The position numbers were made by a program, and so were the translations under genes. The notes under the pieces were generated by a model. It was not told where the DNA came from. It did no database searches and was given only the letters and a program-made list of their open reading frames with translations. From Bacteroidota bacterium (GTDB lineage Bacteria; Bacteroidota; Ignavibacteria; Ignavibacteriales; Ignavibacteriaceae), in assembly GCA_021777835.1 (NCBI GenBank), contig JAJYDC010000011.1, positions 1 to 64,000 of the forward strand: 64,000 nucleotides of DNA, read 5' to 3'. How positions within the stretch are numbered: the stretch's first letter is position 1; each line of letters begins with the position of its first letter. Below, piece by piece: positions 1 through 8,170 of the stretch.

Positions 1-117
1 GAAATACATGCTAGAATTATTGAAATACTCAATCTGAATTGATTATATTATTATAAATGGAAAAATTACACTATTATTTATCTGTGTTTTTTATCTCTGT
101 TAAGGTTACCTTTTATT

Positions 118-243
118 ATGAGTCAACACGAACTGAAATTATGCAAAAATGAATTCTATAAAGGAAAGAGCCTTAATCAATTATTCCCACAGCTAGCCAG
201 AACCTTCGGAGAAAGTGAGAATACATTTTTTGCCTATTTTTAG
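118..243 (+). CDS. possible 41-residue small protein or gene fragment, unknown
   Basis: An ATG at 118 opens a 41-codon frame ending in TAG at 241-243. The translation has a protein-like mixture of residues (it begins MSQHELKLCK and ends ENTFFAYF) rather than the Lys/Asn/Ile/Phe monotony of random AT-rich frames. There is no obvious Shine-Dalgarno sequence and I do not recognise a family. It could be a real small protein, the remnant of a longer gene, or chance. A degenerate copy of a dispersed hairpin repeat begins 8 bases after its stop. Confidence 0.2.
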   Translation: MSQHELKLCKNEFYKGKSLNQLFPQLARTFGESENTFFAYF

Positions 244-250
244 AATACTT

Positions 251-284
251 GAGACCCGCTTTCATAAGTAAGACATATATTATT
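251..284. repeat. degenerate copy of the dispersed hairpin repeat
   Basis: Shares ACCCGCTTTC and a following AGACATATATTATT with the element at 33081-33110 (GACAAATATTATT there). The second arm of the palindrome has decayed, so no hairpin can form. Confidence 0.4.
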
Positions 285-701
285 CACAGTTTCGCTTAAC
301 TTCTCTTAGGAAACTAAGACACTGCAAATTCCCCCTACCCCTTACCTATTCAAACCCATGATTACTGCTTAATGATTTGATATAATACCATATATGGATT
401 AATAACATTATCCCTCTCAAAGAATCCTTGCATATATGACAATACTTTCTGATTTATCACACCGAATAAGAACACAATAGAGTAACTGATCTATGCTTCA
501 TGAATATTGTCCAATATAAATTTATTATTATATTTCTTATTATAATTAAAAGCTTGATGTAGTTTGGGTAGTGATACCGCTCTAATCGACGGATGAACAA
601 ATTCATTTCCCCGAATACAGTATATGATTAGTTATAACTTTTCACCTTCTGTATTTGCCCATCTAAGCCAGTATCTTAAACCAACATGAGGAATTCTTGA
701 T

Positions 702-2849
702 ATGATCCGAAATATTTATATAACTCTTATGGTAATATTGTCATTTGGGTTAGTCTCCTTTGTCCTTGCAGCAGCTAATACTAATACTCAAGGAGATAAA
801 TCATCGTCTGAACGTAATAATCCTTTCTTCACCGAAAGTAAACTTCCCTTCCAGGCTCCGCCTTTTAACAAGATTAAGGACAGTGACTACAAACCGGCAA
901 TTGAAGAGGGTATGAAACAGCAGCTTGCTGAAATCCAAAAGATTGCCGACAATCCGGCTAAACCTACATTCGAGAATACACTTGTTGCTCTAGAAAAAAG
1001 CGGCCAGTTACTCGATAGAGTCTCAATGGTATTTAATGCTGTTACAAGTGCCAATACAGACTCTCTGCTTCAAAGTGTACAAGAGGAAGAAGCTCCAAAG
1101 CTTGCGGCTCATAACGATGCAATATTTCTAAACACCAAACTATTTGAAAGAGTTAAAGCAATTTATGAAAAACGAGCTGAACTTAAGCTCAACCATGAAT
1201 CGCTTAAGCTAGTTTCATATTATTATGACAAGTTCGTACGTGAAGGCGCTAACTTATCTAATGAAGATAAAACAAAACTTAAGAAATTAAATGAAGAAGA
1301 AGCGACTCTTATTGCTAAATTTGATAACAAATTATTGGCAGGCACTAAAGCTGGAGCATTAATAGCAAGTGACACTTCAAAATTAGACGGGCTCTCACAA
1401 GCAGAAATTGATGCAGCAGCACAGTCCGCTACCTCGCGTGGTCTAACAGGAAAATGGCTGATACCATTGCAAAATACAACCCAGCAGCCTGACCTTCAGA
1501 TTCTAACTAACAGAGAAACCCGTAAAGAGCTTTTTGAGAAATCCTGGAACAGGAATGAACTAAATGATGCAAATGATACCCGTTCCGATATAGAACGTAT
1601 TGCAAAAATCCGTGCTGAGCAAGCTCACTTATTGGGTTTCCCAAACTATGCTGCTTGGAGACTCGAGAATCAAATGGCTAAAACTCCACAAGCAGTAGAG
1701 AAATTCCTAGCTGGTCTAGTTCCGGCAACCGTGGCAAACAAACAAAAAGAAGCAGCTGATATCCAAGCTTTTATAAATAAATCAGGCGACAATATTAAAC
1801 TGGAACCTTGGGATTGGAATTATTATGCTAACAAATTACGCAAGTCACGCTTTAATTTCGATGAATCAGAAGTAAGACCATATTTTGTATTAGAAAATGT
1901 ACTTCAGAAAGGTCTCTTCTACGAAGCACACGAACTATATGGATTAACATTTAAAGAACTTCACAATATTCCTGTTTACCAGAAGGACGTCAGAGTCTTC
2001 GAAGTCTTTGATAAAGATGGTTCACCACTTGCCCTCTTTTATGCCGACTATTTTAAACGTGATAATAAATCCGGCGGCGCCTGGATGGATAATCTAATGC
2101 AGCAGTCTAAACTTCTGGGAACAAAACCGGTAGTTTATAATATAACTAACTTTACAAAACCAGCACCGGGACAGCCCGCATTATTAAGCTATGACGACGT
2201 TACTACTATGTTCCATGAATTCGGTCATGCACTTCACGGAATGTTTGCTGATGAAGAGTACCCAAGTCTTTCAGGTACCAATGTGCCACGTGACTTTGTT
2301 GAATTCCCTTCTCAGTTTAATGAACACTGGGCGCTTAATCCTCAAGTATTAAAACATTATGCTTTAAACTATAAAACCGGCAAGCCAATGCCACAGGAAC
2401 TAGTTAATAAGATTAAAGAATCATTAACGTTTAACCAAGGATATGATTTTACAGAGATTCTTGCAGCATCTGATTTGGATATGGCGTGGCATACATTGCC
2501 TGTAAGCGCACCCTTACAAAATGCTGATGAGTTTGAAACTGCAAGCCTGAAGAAAGATGGTTTATTTATTCCTCAGGTACCCACACGTTATCGATCGAGC
2601 TATTTCCTACATATTTGGGGCAATGGATACGCCGCTGGTTATTATGCTTACCTCTGGTCTGAAATGCTGGACGATGATGCATATGACTGGTTTATGACTC
2701 ATGGGGGACTCACCCGGAGCAATGGTGAACGTTTCCGTAATATGATACTTTCTCGCGGAGCAACTGAAGACTACGGGAAGATGTTCCGTAATTTCACCGG
2801 TCATGATCCACGAATTGAGACAATGCTAAAAGATCGAGGTCTCAAATAA
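702..2849 (+). CDS. M3 family metallopeptidase (Dcp / oligopeptidase A type)
   Basis: Zinc oligopeptidase that probably trims short peptides. The N-terminus has a hydrophobic signal-like segment (residues about 5-24) followed by a polar linker, so export to the periplasm is likely, as for peptidyl-dipeptidase Dcp relatives. The catalytic motif HEFGH lies at residues 505-509 and the third zinc ligand is probably Glu534 in VEFPSQ, 29 residues after the first His, the spacing seen in thimet-type M3 enzymes. The 715-residue length is normal for the family. The gene stands alone and converges on the 2978-4216 gene across a bidirectional terminator. Distinguishing Dcp from oligopeptidase A needs a phylogeny. 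Confidence 0.92.
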   Translation: MIRNIYITLMVILSFGLVSFVLAAANTNTQGDKSSSERNNPFFTESKLPFQAPPFNKIKDSDYKPAIEEGMKQQLAEIQKIADNPAKPTFENTLVALEKSGQLLDRVSMVFNAVTSANTDSLLQSVQEEEAPKLAAHNDAIFLNTKLFERVKAIYEKRAELKLNHESLKLVSYYYDKFVREGANLSNEDKTKLKKLNEEEATLIAKFDNKLLAGTKAGALIASDTSKLDGLSQAEIDAAAQSATSRGLTGKWLIPLQNTTQQPDLQILTNRETRKELFEKSWNRNELNDANDTRSDIERIAKIRAEQAHLLGFPNYAAWRLENQMAKTPQAVEKFLAGLVPATVANKQKEAADIQAFINKSGDNIKLEPWDWNYYANKLRKSRFNFDESEVRPYFVLENVLQKGLFYEAHELYGLTFKELHNIPVYQKDVRVFEVFDKDGSPLALFYADYFKRDNKSGGAWMDNLMQQSKLLGTKPVVYNITNFTKPAPGQPALLSYDDVTTMFHEFGHALHGMFADEEYPSLSGTNVPRDFVEFPSQFNEHWALNPQVLKHYALNYKTGKPMPQELVNKIKESLTFNQGYDFTEILAASDLDMAWHTLPVSAPLQNADEFETASLKKDGLFIPQVPTRYRSSYFLHIWGNGYAAGYYAYLWSEMLDDDAYDWFMTHGGLTRSNGERFRNMILSRGATEDYGKMFRNFTGHDPRIETMLKDRGLK

Positions 2850-2870
2850 TCGCATTTGAATATTTAAGGT

Positions 2871-2891
2871 CTTCCAGCATCTAGCTGGAAG
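2871..2891. repeat. perfect 8-bp inverted repeat after the M3 peptidase gene
   Basis: Arms CTTCCAGC (2871-2878) and GCTGGAAG (2884-2891) flank a 5-base loop, 21 bases after the peptidase stop. No T-run follows, so it is not a classic terminator on its own. It may act as a 3'-end stabiliser in front of the true terminator at 2921-2944. Confidence 0.5.
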
Positions 2892-2920
2892 TCTATAAAT
2901 TTATTACTAATAAAATAAAG

Positions 2921-2948
2921 AAAGCCGGCGTAAAGCCGGCTTTTCATT
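2921..2948 (+). terminator. intrinsic terminator, probably bidirectional
   Basis: Perfect 9-bp arms AAAGCCGGC (2921-2929) and GCCGGCTTT (2935-2943) with a 5-base loop, followed by a T-rich stretch on the plus strand. The A-rich flank on the other side also provides T residues on the minus strand. It sits between the convergent peptidase gene and the 2978-4216 gene. Confidence 0.85.
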
Positions 2949-2977
2949 TTTATCAATAACTGAGAAATTAGTTTAGC

Positions 2978-4216
2978 TCAAGTTTCTTTCTCAACTTTAA
3001 TCTCTTTATTCTTTGATGCCCGCAATCTAACAATTATTACAATGATAATTATAATAAGCAATGGAATTACTATGTATAACCAGGTAAATGACGTTGCCAT
3101 TGCAATATCTTTCCATTGTGCTATCTTACTGTCTATAACACCTATCTGAGTATCAGTAATTAACTTATTATCCATCAAGAAAGGCACCCAGTTAGGCTTA
3201 ATATTTCCATTCCAGACAGTATCGGCAAATACCATGTACGTACCCTTAGATTCACTTTCGTTTGTGCTGAAATTCTGTATTTCAGAACTTATATAAGATG
3301 TTACTGCCTGAGTGAACTCATCACCGCTAGAAAATTGATTGAGAATAATTCCATGCATAGCAAACGCCTGGTTAATCGAACTCCATGCTTGTTGAACTAT
3401 GGCATTATCCCAGGCTGCCAAAGCAGTATCTATGCCTTTCAAATCTTTCACACTTTCATGCTTCTTAGAATATATATCTATTATTTGAGGGCCAGCTGTT
3501 TTCCACATTTTTTTAAACTGCTGTTGTTGAGCTTGGACTGACTTTAGATCATTTGGGGTAAGCGCGGCTGCACCTAAGAATTTAATATTATCATCAATTG
3601 ATTTCCTAATATTAGATATCATATCCATTTTCTTAAATCTAGAGTAAATCTTCTGCTGATCCGAACTAGATAAATTTGAGCTCTGTAATGAAGAAGGCGG
3701 CATTAAACTGTCTATCATGGACATGATTAGTTTATCTCTCTTAAACAAGGAGTATCTTAACTCAGAGATTATTCGATTTAGCCGCTCAACATCGGTCTTG
3801 TTCTGAGACTGAGCCTCCTGCAACTTAGCTAGTAAATCCGCATTTTGACTATTCAAAGTATCAATCTGCATTTGAAGCTGTGATACTTTGGACTGAAGTG
3901 TAGTAATCTGACCAAAGTCCCCTTGTCGCAGCGTAAGTGCATTATTAAGTTTCGTAATAGTACCATTAAAGTCATCAGGATAAAGGCTCTTATCTAATAA
4001 ATCCTTTTTAGATATAAAGTCAGAACTTAATTGATCTATCTGAGCCTTGATTTGAGTAAGCTGATCAGCAGTTGATGCGCTTTTAATAGACTCACCAATA
4101 TCCTTGACCTTTGATTTGAAACTCTGTACTGTCTCATAGTCCTGCTGCGCATAATTTACCCCATTGAAAAAAAGAATAACAAAGAATACTGCTAATAAAA
4201 TATTTATCTTTTTCAT
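2978..4216 (-). CDS. exported coiled-coil protein with C-terminal membrane anchor, unknown function
   Basis: I do not recognise a family. The protein (412 residues) begins with a signal peptide ending near AQQ (residue about 24). A long helical region with a heptad-like pattern follows (about residues 30-155, including LQSKVSQLQMQIDTLNSQ), then a middle domain, a strong transmembrane helix near residues 375-398 (run of Leu/Ile/Val) and a short Lys/Arg-rich tail. This predicts a periplasmic coiled coil anchored by one C-terminal helix with a cytoplasmic tail. Its start codon overlaps the stop of the upstream lipoprotein gene (ATGA overlap at 4213-4216), so the two are surely translationally coupled and may work together at the envelope. 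Confidence 0.7.
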   Translation of the reverse strand: MKKINILLAVFFVILFFNGVNYAQQDYETVQSFKSKVKDIGESIKSASTADQLTQIKAQIDQLSSDFISKKDLLDKSLYPDDFNGTITKLNNALTLRQGDFGQITTLQSKVSQLQMQIDTLNSQNADLLAKLQEAQSQNKTDVERLNRIISELRYSLFKRDKLIMSMIDSLMPPSSLQSSNLSSSDQQKIYSRFKKMDMISNIRKSIDDNIKFLGAAALTPNDLKSVQAQQQQFKKMWKTAGPQIIDIYSKKHESVKDLKGIDTALAAWDNAIVQQAWSSINQAFAMHGIILNQFSSGDEFTQAVTSYISSEIQNFSTNESESKGTYMVFADTVWNGNIKPNWVPFLMDNKLITDTQIGVIDSKIAQWKDIAMATSFTWLYIVIPLLIIIIIVIIVRLRASKNKEIKVEKET

Positions 4217-4680
4217 TTTGCTTCCTCCTTAACTATTCCTTTTTCAGTGAGGTTAACTTTGTTGGCACCATTTTCCCCGTACACGAGCTCGATATATGGA
4301 GGTCTTTGGTTGAAGGCTGGATTTAGAATCCCAACTTTATCAGATATCTCTATTTTCTTTTCTAATCGAAAAGTGCCCTCTTCAACATTAAACACGTAGA
4401 CATTCTTGAAATTCTTAGCAACCATAAAGTAATATCCGTTAGCATTTCTAATTACTCTAAGTTGCTGGTTTTGATAACCTAGTGAATCGCCTGTCTCTTT
4501 TAAGAACAATTCACGGGCATCAAAATCAATTGAGTAACGCTTTATATCAACTTTACCATTATTGTCGACATTTAGCACAGACTCTACAGGCCAGGCAAAA
4601 TTGGCAGGCTTTAATATTAAAGTAGAACATGCGCTAATGAATAATAAGGAAGCAACTAACAATAATTTGAGCGTCTTCAT
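4213..4680 (-). CDS. small lipoprotein, unknown function
   Basis: 155 residues with a type II signal peptide: charged start, hydrophobic core and lipobox ISAC with the acylated Cys at residue 18. The rest looks like a compact beta-rich domain rich in charged residues, with no family I recognise. It is the first gene of a two-gene unit with the coiled-coil membrane protein, sharing an ATGA stop/start overlap. Transcription probably starts in the 4681-4948 gap, which holds nothing else recognisable. Confidence 0.7.
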   Translation of the reverse strand: MKTLKLLLVASLLFISACSTLILKPANFAWPVESVLNVDNNGKVDIKRYSIDFDARELFLKETGDSLGYQNQQLRVIRNANGYYFMVAKNFKNVYVFNVEEGTFRLEKKIEISDKVGILNPAFNQRPPYIELVYGENGANKVNLTEKGIVKEEAK

Positions 4681-4948
4681 GAATCCTCCTATAATTGTTG
4701 TGAATATTAGGATTATTTAATAAGTAACTACCCTGATTCAGTATTCTTAAGGAAGATACTTCTTCAAAATGTTTGATGCAATAAGACGCCTCACACTGGC
4801 AATATAATTATTGTAGAATGAATTAAATGAAAATAAGCAAGAGACTCAAAAATTCCACTTTTTTACCAAAATGATAGTTTTTTTTAACTTCTTTGCAGTA
4901 ATACCCAAGGATACTTTTAGATGACCGTAAATATTTTTACCCATGAAA

Positions 4949-5362
4949 TTATTTAACTTTCTTTAGTGCTTCCAACATTATCTGGTACAAATCCTTCCTA
5001 GTGAATGGCTTAGAAATATAATGAGTAAAGCCTGATGATAAGAAATGTTCTTTATCTCCCGCCATTGCATACGCCGTAAATGCTATTATGGGTATTTCAT
5101 TATAACCTTCTAATTCTCTTATCTTTTTAGTAGTTTCAATTCCATTCATTTCCTTACCAAGATTTATGTCCATTAGGATTACCGAATAAGCATTTGTACT
5201 TGCTTTTTGAACTGCATCTTTGCCATTAGCAGTACTATCAACATTAAAGTAATTACTTAAATATGTTTCAGTAAGCTTTCTTGAAAATAAATCATCCTCA
5301 ACTAATAAAATGTCTAACTTTTCTTTGTCACTTAAGAATTCTTCAAATTGTTTTATATCCAT
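4949..5362 (-). CDS. single-domain response regulator (CheY-like receiver)
   Basis: 137 residues, a stand-alone receiver with no output domain. The acidic pair is in LLVEDD, the phospho-acceptor Asp is in VILMDINLG, the conserved Thr is in IAFTAYA and the Lys is in ISKPF. It lies 55 bases after a multi-PAS kinase gene that itself ends in a kinase core, so it is the likely phosphoryl acceptor. With no output domain it should act through protein contact or as a phosphate sink. Confidence 0.88.
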   Translation of the reverse strand: MDIKQFEEFLSDKEKLDILLVEDDLFSRKLTETYLSNYFNVDSTANGKDAVQKASTNAYSVILMDINLGKEMNGIETTKKIRELEGYNEIPIIAFTAYAMAGDKEHFLSSGFTHYISKPFTRKDLYQIMLEALKKVK

Positions 5363-5417
5363 TTTTATTATTAGTCCCTACTTTATTTGACTACTTTTAT
5401 TTAATTATTTTCTTTAA

Positions 5418-7688
5418 CTATATATTGCTAGGAAGTTTTATAGTAAATACTGTTCCTTTATTGGATTCACTCTCCAATGAAATTATACCATTCATTTTCT
5501 CAACAAAATGTTTTGTTATTGTTAATCCTAAACCTGCTCCTTCATATTTTCTAGAATATCCTTCACTCACTTGACGAAATTCTTCAAAAATTAGCTTCTG
5601 ACTTTCTTCTGGTATCCCTATGCCGGTATCTATAATTTTGATAATTGCAAATTCTTTAGAATCAGTGATCTCTTTCTCTACTTTAATAATAACACCACCT
5701 TTTGCAGTAAACTTTACGCCATTATTTATAAGGTTTTCTATTACTTCTTTGCACATTCTTTCGTCTAAATTTACATTGAAGTTCTGAAGTGCAGTATCAA
5801 GTTCAATATATAGTCCTTTAGTCTCTACCGTGCTTCTTAACGATTCTATAGTTTGATTTACCATATCAATTAGATTAAAGAATGAATTATTTATTTGAAG
5901 GCTATCAGATTCTATCTTAGAAAGATCAAGAATCAAATTCAAAGTTTCTAAAAGTCTATTGCCGCTCACAAATATAGCCTCTATCATATCTACGTATTGG
6001 CTATTCGAGAGCTCATTCCGAAGAATATCGGAAAATCCAAGAATTCCTATTAATGGAGTTCGAAGTTCATGACTCATATTTGCAAGGAAATTAGATTTTA
6101 AGCGGCTCATTTCTTCTGCTTTTTCTTTAGCTTGTATCAACTCTTCAAGAGTTTGCTTATTCTTAGTTATGTCCAGCAAAATACCCCTAAGCCCCACAGC
6201 TTTGTCATTAGCAATAATCGGGCGCGCGTATACCAAACAAGGAAATTCAGAACCATCTTTCCGTATTGCCATAAGTTCTATTCCCCCCAAAAGCTTCCCC
6301 CTTAGTGTTTCGGCAAACTTTTCTAAAAGAAATCCACTTTCTTTAGAATAGACCACCTGCTGAATAGCTATGCCATTTGAAAGGTCATCTTCAGAATATT
6401 GGAATGTAACAAGCCCTTCTTGGTTTAGATATGTTACTATCATATTTATGTTGGCTTCAAAGACAGTTTGAGGTAATAATTCAGCAAGGTCCTTAAATCT
6501 TTTTTCACTTTCCCTTAAAGCCAGTGCAGCTAATTTCTTGTCATTTATATTTTCGAGCATCGACAGTAAATAAAGCGTTTTACCTTTACTATCCTTAACA
6601 ACCTTTGAAGTTAAATTAGTCCAGAATAAATCCCCTGATTTACTTCTATATCTTTTTTCAAAGCTTACAATATTTAATTCATTTGAAATAACTTTATTGA
6701 ATAAAGTTTTACTCTGTACTTTATCATCATCAAAAGTTACATCGCTTATATTCAAACTACGGAATTCATTTTCATCGTATCCCAACATTTTTTGTAATGC
6801 AATGTTTGCATCCAGATAATTTCCTGAAGGTGATATTCTTGCCATTCCAATTGGTGCGGATTCAAAAATACTTCTATAAAGTTCTTCGCTATCTCTAAGT
6901 TTATTCCTGGTATTTACCAAGTCGGTTATATCATGCAAAATTCCAATTATTCCTGATATTTTATTATCTTCATTATAATATGGCAATAGTTTAGTATCGT
7001 CATACCTGCCATCAAGATAAATAATCCCATTTTGGATATTACCTTTAAGTGCTTCTGCAAAAGCCTCCCCAGCCTTAATAGTCTTACCTTCTAATAATTC
7101 AAAGGGGACATCTTTATACAGCTCTATAAGATTCTTTCCTAATAGTTCTTCACTCTTAATACCAGAAATAATAAAACCTTTACCCTGAGAAAATATTGGG
7201 ACTCCTTTATTATCAGTCATAAATAGTACGACCGGAAAATTGTTAACAATACTAAGAAACTTTTCTTCCTCAACTTTAAGAGATCTTCGAATTAACTTAT
7301 TCTTTTCTTTTTCTTCATGTTCGCTTAATGCCCTATTTATTGCTGGTAAAAGCTTTATTATTTTATCTTTTAATACATAGTCTGTTGCTCCCATTTTTAA
7401 TGCTTCAATAGCGCGCTCTTCACCAATATAGCCTGAAACATATATGTATGGCACATCGGCGGCTAATTCTTTGGCAATTTTTAGTGCTGATAATCCGTCA
7501 AATGACGGTAAAGCAAAGTCCGACAATATAAGATCAAACTTTTCATTGATAAGCGCTTCTTCAAAAGCGTTCTTATTGGAAACCCTTTTAATTTTACACT
7601 GAGTTAATTCGGAAAAAATAGTTTCATGGATTAACATTGCATCATTATCATCATCTTCAAGATGAAGAATATTTATTGTCTTATCCAA
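5418..7688 (-). CDS. hybrid sensor histidine kinase: receiver, three PAS, HisKA, HATPase
   Basis: 756 residues, soluble (no membrane helix). Domain order: N-terminal receiver (about 1-125, Asp in LILSDFALP), PAS domains near 140-260, 265-390 and 395-510, then HisKA with the phospho-accepting His540 in MSHELRTPL and an HATPase_c domain (N box ENLINNGVKF, G1 DTGIGIP, G2 GAGLGL). The receiver at the front suggests it is driven by another kinase as well as by PAS signals. The start is a TTG preceded by AGAGG six bases upstream; the receiver fold begins immediately after it, so no downstream ATG can be right. It follows the 7718-8170 regulator by 29 bases. Confidence 0.9.
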   Translation of the reverse strand: MDKTINILHLEDDDNDAMLIHETIFSELTQCKIKRVSNKNAFEEALINEKFDLILSDFALPSFDGLSALKIAKELAADVPYIYVSGYIGEERAIEALKMGATDYVLKDKIIKLLPAINRALSEHEEKEKNKLIRRSLKVEEEKFLSIVNNFPVVLFMTDNKGVPIFSQGKGFIISGIKSEELLGKNLIELYKDVPFELLEGKTIKAGEAFAEALKGNIQNGIIYLDGRYDDTKLLPYYNEDNKISGIIGILHDITDLVNTRNKLRDSEELYRSIFESAPIGMARISPSGNYLDANIALQKMLGYDENEFRSLNISDVTFDDDKVQSKTLFNKVISNELNIVSFEKRYRSKSGDLFWTNLTSKVVKDSKGKTLYLLSMLENINDKKLAALALRESEKRFKDLAELLPQTVFEANINMIVTYLNQEGLVTFQYSEDDLSNGIAIQQVVYSKESGFLLEKFAETLRGKLLGGIELMAIRKDGSEFPCLVYARPIIANDKAVGLRGILLDITKNKQTLEELIQAKEKAEEMSRLKSNFLANMSHELRTPLIGILGFSDILRNELSNSQYVDMIEAIFVSGNRLLETLNLILDLSKIESDSLQINNSFFNLIDMVNQTIESLRSTVETKGLYIELDTALQNFNVNLDERMCKEVIENLINNGVKFTAKGGVIIKVEKEITDSKEFAIIKIIDTGIGIPEESQKLIFEEFRQVSEGYSRKYEGAGLGLTITKHFVEKMNGIISLESESNKGTVFTIKLPSNI

Positions 7689-7717
7689 AAAACCTCTAAA
7701 GATTGATTTAGTTTTAA

Positions 7718-8170
7718 TTATATACTCATTGAGCTAACAGGCGGAGGTTCGTTTATTACAGCCCAGAATAATCCAAGCTGTTTTACTGCACGAATGAATT
7801 CCTCAAAATCTACTGGTTTAACTACATAGGCATTGGCGCCTAATTTATAACCTTCTACTAAATCTCTTTCTTCTCGTGAGGAAGTTAAGATTACGGCTGG
7901 CACCATCTTAAGGCTATCATCTGATTTAATTTGTTTTAGTACTTCAAGACCCGTAACCTTCGGCATTTTTATATCCAAAAATATGACAGCTGGGTTGCCC
8001 ATTATACGGTCTGCAAATTTTCCACGACAGTACAAGTAATCAAGAGCCTCTTCACCATCGTTCACAACTACTACAACATTTGCAAGATTAAATTCTTCTA
8101 ATGCAGTGAGCGTTAATTCAACATCATTTTTATCATCTTCTGCAATTAGTATTTTTTTTAGCTCATTCAT
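7718..8170 (-). CDS. Rcp1-type response regulator
   Basis: 150 residues, single receiver domain of the kind often paired with phytochrome-like kinases: ILIAEDDKND at the front, the phospho-acceptor Asp in VIFLDIKMPK, conserved Ser/Thr in VILTSS and Lys in VVKPVDFEEF. The start codon overlaps the end of the upstream kinase gene by 8 bases, so the kinase at 8163-10031 is its natural partner. It has no DNA-binding domain. Confidence 0.88.
   Translation of the reverse strand: MNELKKILIAEDDKNDVELTLTALEEFNLANVVVVVNDGEEALDYLYCRGKFADRIMGNPAVIFLDIKMPKVTGLEVLKQIKSDDSLKMVPAVILTSSREERDLVEGYKLGANAYVVKPVDFEEFIRAVKQLGLFWAVINEPPPVSSMSI

Larger units (their letters stand above)
1..701. other. AT-rich intergenic lead with no confident gene
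   Basis: No convincing gene covers this stretch. It holds one short open frame of 41 codons (118-243, listed separately) and a sequence at 251-284 that looks like a worn copy of the hairpin repeat at 33081-33110. The part next to the peptidase gene (about 600-701) should carry its promoter, but I could not pick out clear promoter boxes. No tRNA-like fold was seen. Confidence 0.5.
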
